The position numbers and the translations under genes are program-made. A model generated the notes under the pieces. That model made no database searches and had not been told where the DNA came from. It saw only the letters and a list, made by a program, of their open reading frames with translations. A DNA stretch of 64,000 nucleotides, taken from NCBI GenBank assembly GCA_024362935.1, contig JANCRA010000040.1, positions 1,860,001 through 1,924,000 of the forward strand, written 5' to 3'. This DNA is from Setophaga petechia (taxonomy: Eukaryota > Chordata > Aves > Passeriformes > Parulidae). This document shows positions 1-13,900 of the stretch, piece by piece. The number at the start of each line of letters is the position of its first letter. Positions within the stretch are counted from its first letter, which is position 1.

Positions 1-330
1 TGAGTCACATATGTGTTAAATGGCACCAATTCTCCAGAACTCCGAAGTACCTAATGATTAGGACATCTCTTGAGAGCACTTGGACAAGCAAGTAGGTGGC
101 AAGAATATAAGACGGTAACAAAGGAACATCTAATTATCCTAGTATGTATATGCATCACAACCTCATCGGCCATCCTCTACAGAGAAGATAAGGCACAATG
201 CAGACAGTGTAAGTACCATGTTTTACAGCTCTAAAAGACAAAAACATACACACTAGCATTGCTATTTCAGGCACAAAAGATGCTGTTGATGTAGAACAAG
301 GAAAACAGAAATAACTCTTTGTCCACATTG

Positions 331-392
331 AAAACAAAACAAAAAACAAAAACAAAAAAAAACCCAAAAAAAAACAACAACAAAAATAAAGA
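331..392. repeat. A-rich low-complexity tract
   Basis: About 60 bases consist almost only of A with scattered C, in short CAAAA-type units. It may be the degraded tail of a retroposon, but no recognisable body adjoins it. Confidence 0.7.
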
Positions 393-3300
393 AAATTAGA
401 TTTAACATTGATGAAGCCTCAAATTTAACCAAGTTGGGAACTGACAGAATGAAGGTTTCTTATCCAAGCAAAGGGAAGATTCTGTTACTACAAAAAGTTG
501 GTACAGAATTGTGTTGTAAATAGAGTATGTAGTCTTTAAAATATCTGATATACTTCAAGTAAACTTTTCCAACAGTTTTACATGCAATTTGTCAGCTTTC
601 ATAGCAATATTTTAAATTGCAACTTAATGAAACATATAAGCCATTGAATATTATTTTGCTGCAATCAGAAGAAGTCCACAGGCTTTGTACACTCTCAGAG
701 AGCAGGGTGTCTGGATTTGTCTGGACCTCTATTAGCCTGAGCTGATTTTAGCTTGTTTTAACTGCGAGACCAACTCTTTAGCCATCAAACAGTCAAACGG
801 ACTTAGCTCTGAGATTAAGGTACCTCTTAACAATCTATTAAGTTCATGTACCCACTGAGCAACCTCCTATTTTGCACAGCAAATTCACATTGCATATAGC
901 TTTTCTATCATAATTAACTTGGGCAATGAGTGTCATTGTAACTGGATTACTAACAACTGCACTGTACTTGAATTATACTCATATAATATTAGGCTTTATT
1001 AATAAAACCTTGCATCTGTGTATTGTGTTCTGTCTTAGCCCATAGCAAAATTCTGTGTAAAAAAAAAACCCAAACAACAAACTTAGGAAAAGGTTGTAAT
1101 TGAGATTTTAGCCTAACATATGTATCATAATAAAGATGTTGATCATAGAACTTCAGTCTTAACACACTGTTTATACTTAATACACTGTTTCTTTAACAAA
1201 GTTACAATACTGCCAATTTCAGAAGAAACCATCAGATTATTTGATACTCATCTACAGCATTTTGTCATTTGTACTAATCCACTTCCACACCTTCTCTTGT
1301 AGCTGTTAAACACTTTTCCTCCTGACACACCATCTCACCTACACTATGTCTCTTCTCCCTTCACAACCATGAATGTCTTTCACTTCTCTAAAGCAAGGAT
1401 TCATCTTTTCCCATTGATTTTCAGGAAACTGCTACAGATTCCAGTATTTGTTCACGTATTTTATCCTTCAGGATCTATAAAAACCACACATTTGAAGGCT
1501 CAGTCTCAAACACTTCACTCAGTTCACTGGTTTGGGATTGGGTCAATGGCTAGGAAGATTGTCCTTTGCTTTTTTTTTTTACTAAACCTCTAATTAAAAT
1601 TTTTGGTTATTTAAGGGTTTTTTTTACTACATATTGATTTATCAGCATTTATAGAACAGAAAAATCCCTACAATTACATTATAGTTTTCAGCTTTCTCAC
1701 ATGAAGGTCACTGGAATAAAATGGAAATGGATAAATAATTGTAATTTGATCCATAAGACATAATTACTACCTGATTATATAGCAGGGTAATTAAACTAGA
1801 CTTAATTGAGATGCTGGAGCATGTCTGCCACTCCCAGCAATCTGCAGTGTTCGCCTGGTCTTGACTAGGGTCTATGTCTTCTTTCTGTGCTGTGAAGGCA
1901 CTGTCTTTAACAGGACTCTGCATTTTACATTGAAATAAACTTTAAAAAAAAAATCTCCTTATCATTTAAAAAAATATTCTCCCATGTCCTGGACTGTAGG
2001 AGTACTCCACCACTTACAGACAAACTTCAGGAGAGAGCAAATCCCCGCACTACGAAGATGGAGATGCGAACAATACTGTGGAGGACCATAACGCTTGGGA
2101 GTCATTCCCTAGAAATACACAGAGTGTCTTTAGCACAACACTGCAGCAGTGCTTGACATTTCAAAATCCAGGTTGAAAACCACCATACACACCCCACGAA
2201 AATCCTAGAAGGGATAGGACTTGATGGTTCTGATAACAGAAAGCCTATGCTTTAAAGGCTTTGGAAAGGAATCCAACCACACAATCACATTCCCAACATG
2301 AACAATTGAAAAATCGAATGCCTGTTAAAGGGAAAAGTTTTGTTTGGTTTTGACTTCTCTGCTGCCTTTTAAAAGGATGAAAAGCTATTGCCTGTATCTG
2401 TAAAACAAGTTATTGGAAAAGACCATAGAAGTTTACCCACCATTTACACTGCTGTAGAATATTTGTTTCCTACTTATGGAAATCTCAGATCCTGACTGCT
2501 ACATTTCTAAATGAGATATACAGTTCAAAATTAAAGGTACGAATTTGTTTGTTCCCAAAAGCATAAGTACAACATTGAAACAGACTGTGCAATTTGTCTC
2601 TTAATTTCCAAATAAACATAGGAGACAATGCAATTAAAATTTGGAATGTAGAAGCACACACAAAAATCAATTTTTGTTCAGAACAACAAAAGATTTGAAC
2701 CTGTAAAGAAAGAAGCTAAATCCATCTGAGATAATCAGTGCATGCATTGACCAGCTTAGCACATAAACTACTAACAGCTATATCTAGTCTCTTCATCTGT
2801 GTGAATGTTGTTGATTGGAACTTCCTTGGGATCAGAAAGAAACATTTCCAGCACCATTAGCACTCTCATTCCTGGAGGCAATGGTCTCCAGGAAAAAAAT
2901 GACGGTATCGTCTTTCTCCTGTCATTCAGCTGTTTGGCCCTACTTTCTGTAACCTTTCCCTGCAAAACATGACTATCCTGCACGAGGTCCAGGACCTCCC
3001 ATATTCCCAGTGGATTGTATTAACCTTTGCCATCATCCCTCCTCACTGAGTTAGAGGTCAGGCAGACACATCATCTACTCTCTGCAGCTCTCTGCAGTGG
3101 TGCTGCAGCCAACCCCAGCACCCAGCACTAGAGAACAAATAATATCTCACTCCTTTGCATCATAGTTTGCACCATTACAGTTCCACACTGATTAAAAAAG
3201 CTGTGATGAAAACCAAATTGCAACCTTCTGAAAAGGCTATGGAATTATGAAATTAAGGGAACTAGAATTATATACTCAATTATCCAATACTGTTATTTTA

Positions 3301-6300
3301 AAAAGCTGCCTTTAGAAACTCAATTCTAAATCACGAGCTGTAGTAAATTACTTCATTGTACATACTAGATCAATTTAAGGTCAAACTAAATTACATTTTA
3401 AATAACTCACTGGTCTTTGAACAAGTCTCAAGATTCTAGTGCAGCTTTGAGGTTCAAAAAGTAACTAACTAGATAATGAAATTGTCAACTTCAAAAATTT
3501 CATGTTCATGTTCATCTATAAATAAAAGCTTAAACATTCAAATCAATTCCTTTGCTCCAAAATTTAAACAGTACACCATGCTCAAAAGTACTCCAATGCA
3601 GGAGTAAATCAGCACTTGATTTGATAGAACTTCTATCAAAATGGAGAAAAGCAAAAAATAGTTAAGTTTTATTTTGTAAACCTACTGGTACTAAGGTTGG
3701 AGGAATTGTTCAGATATAAAAGCTGAAAATTATGTCCGGTTTAATAACTTCTTATGCTCTCAAAATGCGTTATTATTACAAATAATTCTGTTAATATTTC
3801 TGCAAGTGAAACACTTATAAATATTAAAAGTCTTTCTCCTTCAAAATTACTTTTTTCCTATGCTTTATTTTAACAGTATTTATGACAGAGTATTTTCAAA
3901 AACACTGATTTTTTTATATTAGGAAACTGAAATTTTACCTTAGGAAACTATCTCATTCCTGTGAAACTCCAATTTTCCATGGTTCTATGCACATGAAAGA
4001 AATTAAATATTTAATACTGCTGCACAGTGTAGGGATTCCAAACAAATTAACTTCGTGATGAGGAAATGGCAAAAGAAACTGGGAAGTTAGTAATAAAAAG
4101 AGACCTTGAAAGGACATACAAGCACAATCTCTCTCAGGTCCTCTCAACACATACAAGTAGTCAGTTGAAATTTTAAATAGCCCAGGCAATACAGAAGATC
4201 ACAGCATGAGCTCCAAATAGAGGACAACAGAAGTATAAAAGTTTTTTTTAGAAGAGCAGATGTTTTCAGCAATAGATAATTCTTATCTTTTAATTTCCTG
4301 TGGTCCAGTGAATTGCATCAAAACCCAGGTAATACTTTCCTAATGTTCAGTATCCCCTGCAGGATTTATGCTGTCACAAAGAAAGAAGAGTGATTCTTGA
4401 AGCAATTACTGACACCTTGTGCATTATCCAGCTCTCTAAAATATGCATATCCCTCTTTGGTAATACTGTCAACCACTGGCTTCTATAAAGTCTCTTCAAG
4501 GTCCTCTAATTTCATAGTTACCTGAAGTGCATCAGTGAGAAACAGTACCATGACTTTCCTGATTCAGCCAAGGAACTGACACTAGCAAGGGATGTATTTT
4601 ATGGACTCTCTCCATAAGCATAAGTATCAGGACTCTTGTTACTTCCAGATTTTTAAAAGTCAATTTTAGAATTTCACTTTAACTTTATATACCACCTTTG
4701 CAGAAGCTCGGTCACCAGTCACTGGCTTGCAGCAGAGCTGCACTCTGAACTGTGAAGACTAAAGAAGCAGAACATAAACGTCTCACTCAATGTTGCTCAA
4801 AATATTTCCTGCATCATCTACATGCCCAATAGCTAGGAATTTCTCAATGAACTGACTAAGCTATAACTCCTTCAGTCAGTAAAATACAGTATTAACTTAT
4901 TTGTGCCAGTATTTTACTATTTAAAATTTTTTCTTTAAATTAGACTATCCGGTCCAGTACCCAGTGCTCAATATCCATTTATGCTGTACCATTTTCAAGT
5001 ACTAGAAATTTGTGGAAGGAGAGAGGTATGCTAAACTGCCTTTGGTTGAAAAAAAGAAAAGCCATGGGTCATTCCTTCAGATGACAGTGACAAAACTGAA
5101 ATTACACGGGGTTTTGTTCATGACTTCAAATATGTTTGATGTCTTCACTCCCTAATATCTAACTTTAATTTTTTTCTCTTTTATACATACATAATATTAG
5201 TGCACGCACCATCCAAATTCTCCAGTGTCAGATAAAAATATTGTTAGAGGCATCTAGCAAGTGGTTTTCTTGAAATTTATTGATATAAATACAACGGATA
5301 TTTTAAACAGGTCACAGGAAAGTAGTGTGCAGGTAGCAGAAATACATTTACTGGAATAGAAATGCAGAAAGTGCCTTGGTGCTTTAGTGCCTGAAAAGCC
5401 GCTGTCCGACTCACCACCACTGAGGGAAAAAGGCTAACTAGGATTTTGGCTATTATACATGGTTTTTTGATCCCAGCTATTATTTTGGTCATTTCTAGTC
5501 TTACTCCATACATTGTAGCCTATAGTATAAGGAATGCTCACCTACTCTCTACTGCTGTGAGAGACTCAGTGAACCTGACTTTATACCAGAATGGTCAGGG
5601 TCTGCCTCATATATTTTCTCTGTAATGTTTTGTGGTCTGCATAATAAAAACACAGGCACATATCTGAATATACATAACAGGCCATTTTGTTGCAATGTTT
5701 TTTCTGTGATATTATTTGAAAAAAAATTTCTGTAATATTATTAGAAAAAATTATTTTGATTCTCAACTTGTGGGATAACTTTATAGCTGTACATAAACCA
5801 GTAGGCAGCTTTATGGAAATGTGCCTTTCCAAAACACAGAACAGCAAATATTAATGACATCCTACATCAAAACTTCTCCAGTCTTCTCTAAATCTTCAAA
5901 GGAGGTTCAGCATGTCTAGTGTTTGCAAACACCACACACAGAAAACCAGCTTTAGATGAACTATTCTGAAAGTAACCATATCAGTTTTTCTAGGATCTTC
6001 ATTTGCAAAGTGTTGCTCTTCCAAGTAACAGAGCTGAATAAATAAGTTACAAAAAAAGTTAGCCATAACTTCTCTATGTTCCCTTTTATCTAAGAAAGAA
6101 CCTTCAATAACAAGTAGAAATAAAACCTTGACTGTATAAGGACTTGATATTATGTCCCATGTGCTGGCAAGTGAGAGGGGCAATATTCAGCACTGAGAAT
6201 TGATTTTGAACTTGCTCCATGAACTTGCACTACATTCACGGCTTTTAGATTTAAGCTGGAAAATCAAGAACCACAGGACCCAAGATCCTTTTAAGAAAAC

Positions 6301-9300
6301 TTCTCATGGTTTTTATTATACACAGTCCTTTGTTCCAAACTAGTTGAAGACTGATTATCTCTGGTGAATTTAAAATGTTACCCGGCACTTTGGTAACTGA
6401 ATCAGTAATACTGTATTCTTGCCTTATATTTCGTTATCAAGCACTTTTTTATATTCAATCATAGCAATTATTTCTATTGTGCTTATCCCCTGTAATTTTA
6501 TGTAATATAGAATGACAGTTATTTGAGCTAAAACAATTGCTCACAATAATATGTGTGTTTATTTTTATTGTGATTATTGTCATTCCAGTTCCCTCACGGC
6601 AAGAGCAGAGCACTCTACATTATGCATATGCACCATTTAGTAACTAAGCTGTTCTTTTCCTTGGGGTTCAACCAACTACTGATGAAAAAACAAAACACAA
6701 TAACTATGCATAGAATGAAAAAGTAAATCAAAATAATAAGTTATCTTCTTACTCCCCTGATAATTGCCAATGAAAATTGTAAGAGTAACATAGGAAAAGA
6801 GCTACTGTATTATTTATTTTTGCATGGAACTATCTGATATATTTTTTTTTTCTTTTAGCAAGGAATGGCTTTTAAAGACATATATAAAGAGATCGCATGA
6901 ATGCTAACATTCTTTTATACCAGGTATAAAAAAAATTACCTTAAACATGAAGTATTGGAAAATGCCTCCTAACATCAGTCTTTCTAGTTTATGAAAGAGT
7001 ACACCAACTGCAAGTTTATTATGGCCTGCTTGTACTAACAGGTGGAATAAAATATGTGCAGGAAAGGATCCCTAAAACTAGCAGACAAAAGAATGACACC
7101 TAAAAGCTCCAGTTTGATAAATGCAAGACAGAAAAAAGAAAATTTTAAATACACAGATAAAAGAGCAAGGATAGTAACTTGCTGGATTCATCTTTACAAT
7201 CAAGATGGATATGCCCAACACTTCAGGTAATCTTCTCTGCTTTGAAGTAGACACCACCAGAGCTACATGGGACAGTAGTTCCTTTCAGCAATTAAAAAAA
7301 GATATAAAGTCATTTCTAAAACAGTGACACATGGAAATGTACCTGGGATAACCCAAAACATAAAGGATTCTGGTTACTTTTCTCCTACTGAATAAATGTT
7401 AACACTGTCAAATAATTCATAGTTTCTCCAAATTCCACAGCAGACTCTCATATCCTCGAAAGGCAGGTTAATTTATTACTACTACACAGTTTATTTGGCA
7501 CAAAGATGAACAGGAATTATATCTTAGATATCCAGCTCAACAGAGCCACAAAAATGAATAATTTTAGTTTTCATTCATGATACTTTAACCTTTCCTTAAC
7601 CCCCAGCTAGCTATCTTGCAATTTCTTTCTAGCTCATTAAACATTATTTTGACTTGAATTTGTTAAAAATTAGCTAACTGAACAGACAGGACTTTAATTA
7701 ATGCAATGAAGTCCAAAATTACTACCTCTTTTTTCTAAAAGTAATAAATCTAGAATCTGTTCTTCTGTAATCAAAAGTTATTCATGTCTCTGAGCTGCAT
7801 GCTAATTCTACTGGACATTTCCACAAAGTAAGTAACTTCTAAATGGCCACCTTGAAACAGGATCAAAATATTAAATCACAATCCACATACACTTAAAATG
7901 TACATTTAACTGAACAGTAAATTCTTCTAGCCTAGTCTATATGCTTAAGTACCAGGTCTTAAAATTAAACTCCTGCCATATTCTCAGTGGTGTACTTTGC
8001 AGCAAGCATTTGCAGTAATTTTGCCTTCCAGCAAGAAATATAGTGTGTAGCTATGAAATAGGGATAATTAAAGTAAACATAAACCACATAATTGCATAAA
8101 CCACATAAAAGCTTCCTTCACCACTTAGACTTTAGATCTGGAATACATTGTGTCAAGTTGATTACTTGTCACATAATAGTAATGGCTCGTTTGATGCATT
8201 TATACTGATAATCCTCTGGCTTCTTGTCTGATATCACAGATTAATTATGTCCAATAATTAAAACATAAAATAAAGGGAAAGGCATAGAAATAAAAATGGA
8301 AAAATAAATGCAGCAAAGTTATAAAATATAAAGTTTATGGTTACTGAATAAGTAGTGGATAAACACAGAACACGAGAGTGAGAGGCTTGACAAAAAGAGC
8401 AGAAATGGGAGGTTGAAATCTGAAAGGTCACAGAGGATGTAACCGGCAAGATCATGGTGAGGTACCAGTGAGGGGAATAAAAAAGCAGTAAGAACAAAAA
8501 TATGGCATCTGATCTTATTCCAGCAAAGACAAAGACACTTGTGGGGGGAAATGTTGATTGAATAATTGTAAACACGTAATTCCTTTGGAGATCTGACTTT
8601 GAATGAAGGAGTCTTCAGTAAGGAAGTTCACACCAGTTTAGTAGGACAGCAACATGATCCAAGGTATCTTTTACTGAAGGAAGAACTTTAGCTGAGATAA
8701 CCTTACCACAACACCACATGTTCAATAAGAACATCATTCAACCTCAAAGAACAAGACATAGAATTTTTGACGTCACAACATTATTGTGACAACAAAACAG
8801 TTTTATCAGTGAACATTACTTCAAGTCAAAACACAGTATGTTCCATTTCTTGCTGAAGGAAAAAATACACAAAATAGCTGAACAGAGAACAGGGGGGTTG
8901 TGCTGATCAGTGAAGCCAATCTGCTCTTTTCTGACTGAATGCTAGAGCTAGCATGATGAAGAATATGGAATTATGTGCTGTGGTGGGATAAAGAAAACCA
9001 AAGAAAAGAGAGAAGATATTCTACGTTTGTAAGCAGTAAGATGTTTATTTGCCTCATATATCATAAAAGTATATTGTTAAAGTATTCCTCTTCCTCTCCC
9101 CATCCCCTAAACTCTAGAAAACAGCTTTTCTGTTTGTGCCTGACATTGCAAGTCAGCTCTAGGAAAACATCCAGGTTAAAAAAAAAAAAAAATCTAGATA
9201 GAATAAGGTTTGCAGGACACAACAGGAAGGAACAAACTACTGAATCTTTGAACATGAGGCTGAAAACAAAAGGATTAAAAAGTGGTGGGATGCCATTTGT

Positions 9301-10795
9301 GTTACAGGCTCCTTAGACTTTTTGCAGCAGTAAATTAATGTTGCTCATAATCATAACTTCTACACTGAGGGACCTTATCGAGTGAAAAAGTACAGAGTAC
9401 AGATTAATATTCAACACTACTCAACTCAGATTAACCAACTGAGTAAAGCACATGTTATTACTTTTGGTATGTCCATGAACTCAAAATACTTTTCAATTCT
9501 GTGCTGGAAGGAAGACATAGGCCAATGCCCTGGAAAAAAAATGGGGAGATTTTTAAAATGCCAAGCACTGTTATCTATTTCCTCTTAACTGTGCACTAAG
9601 AAAGTGATGTTTTTCCATCTGCTGAATCCTTTACTTTCCCCTTAGGAAACTCTAGATCTTAAAGGAAATTTCAAGTCTATGAAGCACTGAATAGATGTAA
9701 AATGCATAAGGGGTACATACAAAAATAGCTGCTCCACTCAATAAGCATGACAGAAAATCACTGGTTCGTGTATGACATTTAAGAAGAAACCTGATAAATG
9801 ACCTTCTCTTCTAAGTCAGTTCATGCATAGAAATATAATGGGCTAAAATAATGGAGAAACACAAATTTATGAATTATTGAAATATTACAAATAAAGTTCA
9901 CTTTCTATGAGCTAGAGAATATATATATATTTTTTTTTGTTATTTGGACAAAGAATTTTCACATCACCACTTCACTATATTTGTAAGCACACAGATGGAA
10001 AATAGAGAGTGGAACTAAAAAATAATAGCAGGCTTGATTAGTTTTAAAATTATTGTTAGAAAGGGAAAATGGGATTTAACTGCAGCCAACTGAGAATGAT
10101 ATTCAGCGTCACTTCTCACTCCTCCTGAGAAGAATTCATCATACCAAATACTGGATACATTTCTCAGCTATATTCCTTCAAACATGCCCAAGAAGGGAAT
10201 AAGCACTTCTGTGGTCCAGTTCAACTTGTCCAGAAGCAAACATGTAAACCAGATCAGACAAACTGTGCCATTCCAAGCACCTGCTCCTCTCTCTTGCTTC
10301 CAGAGAGTCTAGCCTGGATAACCACTGCAGCTGTAGAGATGCAGACAACAGAGTTCTCCATGCTAAGTAAGACAAGTGTTAGCACATGGAGCACTTTGCA
10401 ATTTATGCCAGGTATGACCTCAAATCTCCAGAGCAGCGACTGACAGGTCAGTTTACACTGTAAATAGGATTAGGAATCTTCTACTTGCACTACACCATAA
10501 GTGAATACAATTTGCAAAGGAGTCTTCAAAAACGAATCATAAATTATTTTTAAAAAAGATTATTAATTTAAAAATTAATGCAAATAATTTAATAATTTAA
10601 ATAATTATTGCTCCAGAATATGATAAGTGCTTCAGAATACATGAATGAATTGCTAAACTATTTGTTCTTCATTTGTTTTGTAAATGATGGAACAAATGTT
10701 GCAGAACAAAAATCAAGCAAATTTCACGTCAAGCTTTAAATTACTTTTTAATTTTCTAATTACAAATCTTTCAAATTTGTCCATTTTTCACCTCA

Positions 10796-10945
10796 ATCAC
10801 AAATCATAGAATCTGAGTCCCAGAATGAGTAAGGTTGGAAAGGACCACAGTGGGTCATCTGATCTAACCTCCCTGCCTCCAGGGCCATCCCAACACATGG
10901 CACAAGATTGTGTCCAGACAGTTCTTGAATATATTGACTGCCCAA
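10796..10945 (-). mobile_element. CR1 LINE 3' end fragment, antisense
   Basis: On the plus strand it begins AATCATAGAATC, followed by AAGGTTGGAAAGGACC and a degenerate CR1 3' UTR-like body. This is the reverse complement of the usual CR1 terminus. It is a short 5'-truncated copy, typical of CR1, with no coding capacity. Confidence 0.85.
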
Positions 10946-13900
10946 TATTCAAACTCATACTTTTCTTTCTTTCCCACAAAATATTTTTGGAAAAGAGCTG
11001 TACTCCAAAATCTGAAGCACAAAATTGAAATTCATTCAGAAACCTAACTAACACCTGAACAGAAGAAATCCAACATACACCAAAGTAATTTAAAAAAACC
11101 CAAAAAGATAAAGCAGGAATTGTTTTAGTTTTTCAGGAATTTACTTTACAACCTGAACTTTCTATATACAGCTTTTAAAATATAAAATTTTGCAATGATG
11201 AATACTAACATTAGACCATTCAGCTAGTCTCTATGGCTTTATTTGGAAAATGTATTTACACCTTAATGTCTCTAGAACACAGAGCAGTAAGAAACACTTC
11301 TGTGGTTTATTCAAATAAACCATAACATTTAACCATTAATCGTAAACCACAGACATCTGGTATCCATATATTAAAGTTGGGTAAAAAAAGATTTTAATGT
11401 TTGCACTATTAAAAAGAACATTAAGTTACTTTACATCCGTAAATTGATGCCTACACCAACGGCAACTCATAAGATAAGACAATTCATAATGGCACATAAA
11501 TAGGAAGGACTCATAATCGGGATATATTAACCCTGAAATTAAGAGCTTAATTCTTCTTGCAAAGATACTCAAAAAGGTTGAAAAAATCTGATTTCATATA
11601 TCTATTTCCCATGCCCAAGCATATGCCAAAAACCACCCAATGATCATCTCTCAATGATCCTCAACTTAAAACCACAGTACAGGATCTTCTACTTGGAAGC
11701 AAGAATTATGCTCACAGCTCCCCATATCCAAAAAAGCCCCAGATAAAACCCCAATACACCAGTGGGGAAAAATGAACTGAATTAATTAAATATTTGATTT
11801 TATTCCTTTGACAATTCATAAGCAATTATTTTGTATTAAAGACCACTTTGATGGACCTGTAAGCAGTCCACACAAATATTTTATATCCCATCTGGAACTT
11901 TCCTAAATCACTAATGTAACTATTCCACTTTTCTGTCATTAATATTACTCTCTGAAATTAACAAACTCTTACTAAAAAAGAAATCTATGTCTAACAACTA
12001 ATACATAAGCCTCTTCTATATAAATGATTATTAGTTTATCCTAAGAGCATGCATTATTAGACCTTAAAACTCCTGTTACCTCTCCTGCAGCTACTCTAAG
12101 CAAGTATTTTTTTGGCACAATGTCAATAAACAGTGTAAGACATCTGGTAAACATAATTTTATCTTGTGTCTAATTATTCAGCATGAAGAACTGTTCTTTC
12201 TTAAAACCAGGTACAGTTCAAGTAGGGAGATATTAAGAAAACGTAACTGATAAGCTCAACTGAATAATGCATTTATTCTCCTCTTGGTAAAATTACACAC
12301 TAAGCTCAGACTTAATGGCAAGCAGCTCAGTAACAGCTCCGTTCATACTCAGCTGGATCAGCCCTTCAATTAAATTTCTTTCATTTCAAGGTAATAATCA
12401 AAACAGCTGACAATTCAAGTGTTATCTCCACATCCACATGCAAATGCAGTATTTCTTAATTTACCTTTTAAAAGGAAAACCATGGCTGCAGGAACACAGC
12501 CCTAAATTAAGCTATTAAAAGAATAATATTCTAAACTTCTTGTGTGGATGAAAGATACTATTAATGCTCAACTCCAGTTTTCTCCATTACACTTGCTGAT
12601 ATTCTTCAGTAGCTACCAATTCACAAAAAAATTTCTTTCACTACTATCTTTAATAAATCAAACACAACTTATTCTTTAAAAATGAAAGTAATGCTAGAAT
12701 TATTCCTTTCTATTTTATTCCCTTATTTCATGGATTTGCTGACACCTTTTCAGATAAAATATTTTCTCAATACTACTTTTTTTTCCCATACTTCTTTCAA
12801 CACATCCAGCAAGCAGATGTAATTTCAGTGTCCTTCAGTAAGAAGACATGAGGAGGTTTTGCTACACAGTGAGGTATTTACATTTTCATTCTAGAGGAAA
12901 CTTATCGTCTTGCCCCATCCTAAATTTTTTACCACAATTCCTACTGTGAGGCATCAGAAGTGAATATGTCTGATGCCATTTAGCATCAACACTGACTAAA
13001 GCTTAGCAGATCATCTCTCAATCTCCAAGTTCCCAGCATACTTTGAAGATTTTAATACAGGAGGAATTAATTGCTTAAGCTGAACAAAACCTCTCCAACT
13101 TTTCCCCTCCCAGAATCACCATGATCTCAGTACCAAGTAAGCAAGAGAGAGTAAAGAACACTCATGATGAAACAGCAGTTTATTTCAAGCAGTGGGCATA
13201 ACAGAACTGATTTGCATAAAAAGGGTTTTTTTCTTGCTCTTCGATACAAGCTGACCTCTGGAAAGATAAAACATAGAGCTATCTACATAAAAAAATTAAA
13301 TAATATTTTAACAATTCATCCAGGATGCTTCAGAAGCAAACTAAAAAAGCTTCACACTTTAACAGTTCATCCCAATGTGCTGGACATACAATCCCACCAT
13401 GTAACAGGCTTGGCTAAGAGCTGAACTTTGGGCATGATGCCCAGCCTTCACCCAGGTAGATGTCGCAAACACAGATCCTAACTGTATTTGTGACATGTAT
13501 TTTAAATATGTAAAATCAGGGTAAATACTTTCAACTTTATAAAAATTCCACCCTGACAAATATTTCAAAGCACTGAGGTTATCTGACATTCAAATACCAC
13601 AAATACCAAGGCAGTACCCACACAAAATTCCACCTGCGTATCGCTTCTAGCATTTTCCAAATTCCATGAGGACTCTTGTCCTATTTCTTCTATTTTCCTG
13701 TGTTCCTAATTTCTAACTTAGCCTACCACAGTGATGCTTAGTCCAACTTTCAATCCTATTTCTGCCTAGCTAGCTAGACATCCAGCTCCCACCTGCTTTC
13801 AGCATCCACCAAACCCAGGCTCCAGCTCTAGGCTGGACTTTCAGCACAAGCTTAGCTCACCCCTCCACTCAGTGCACCAGGTGCTCACCTAGTTTATAAA

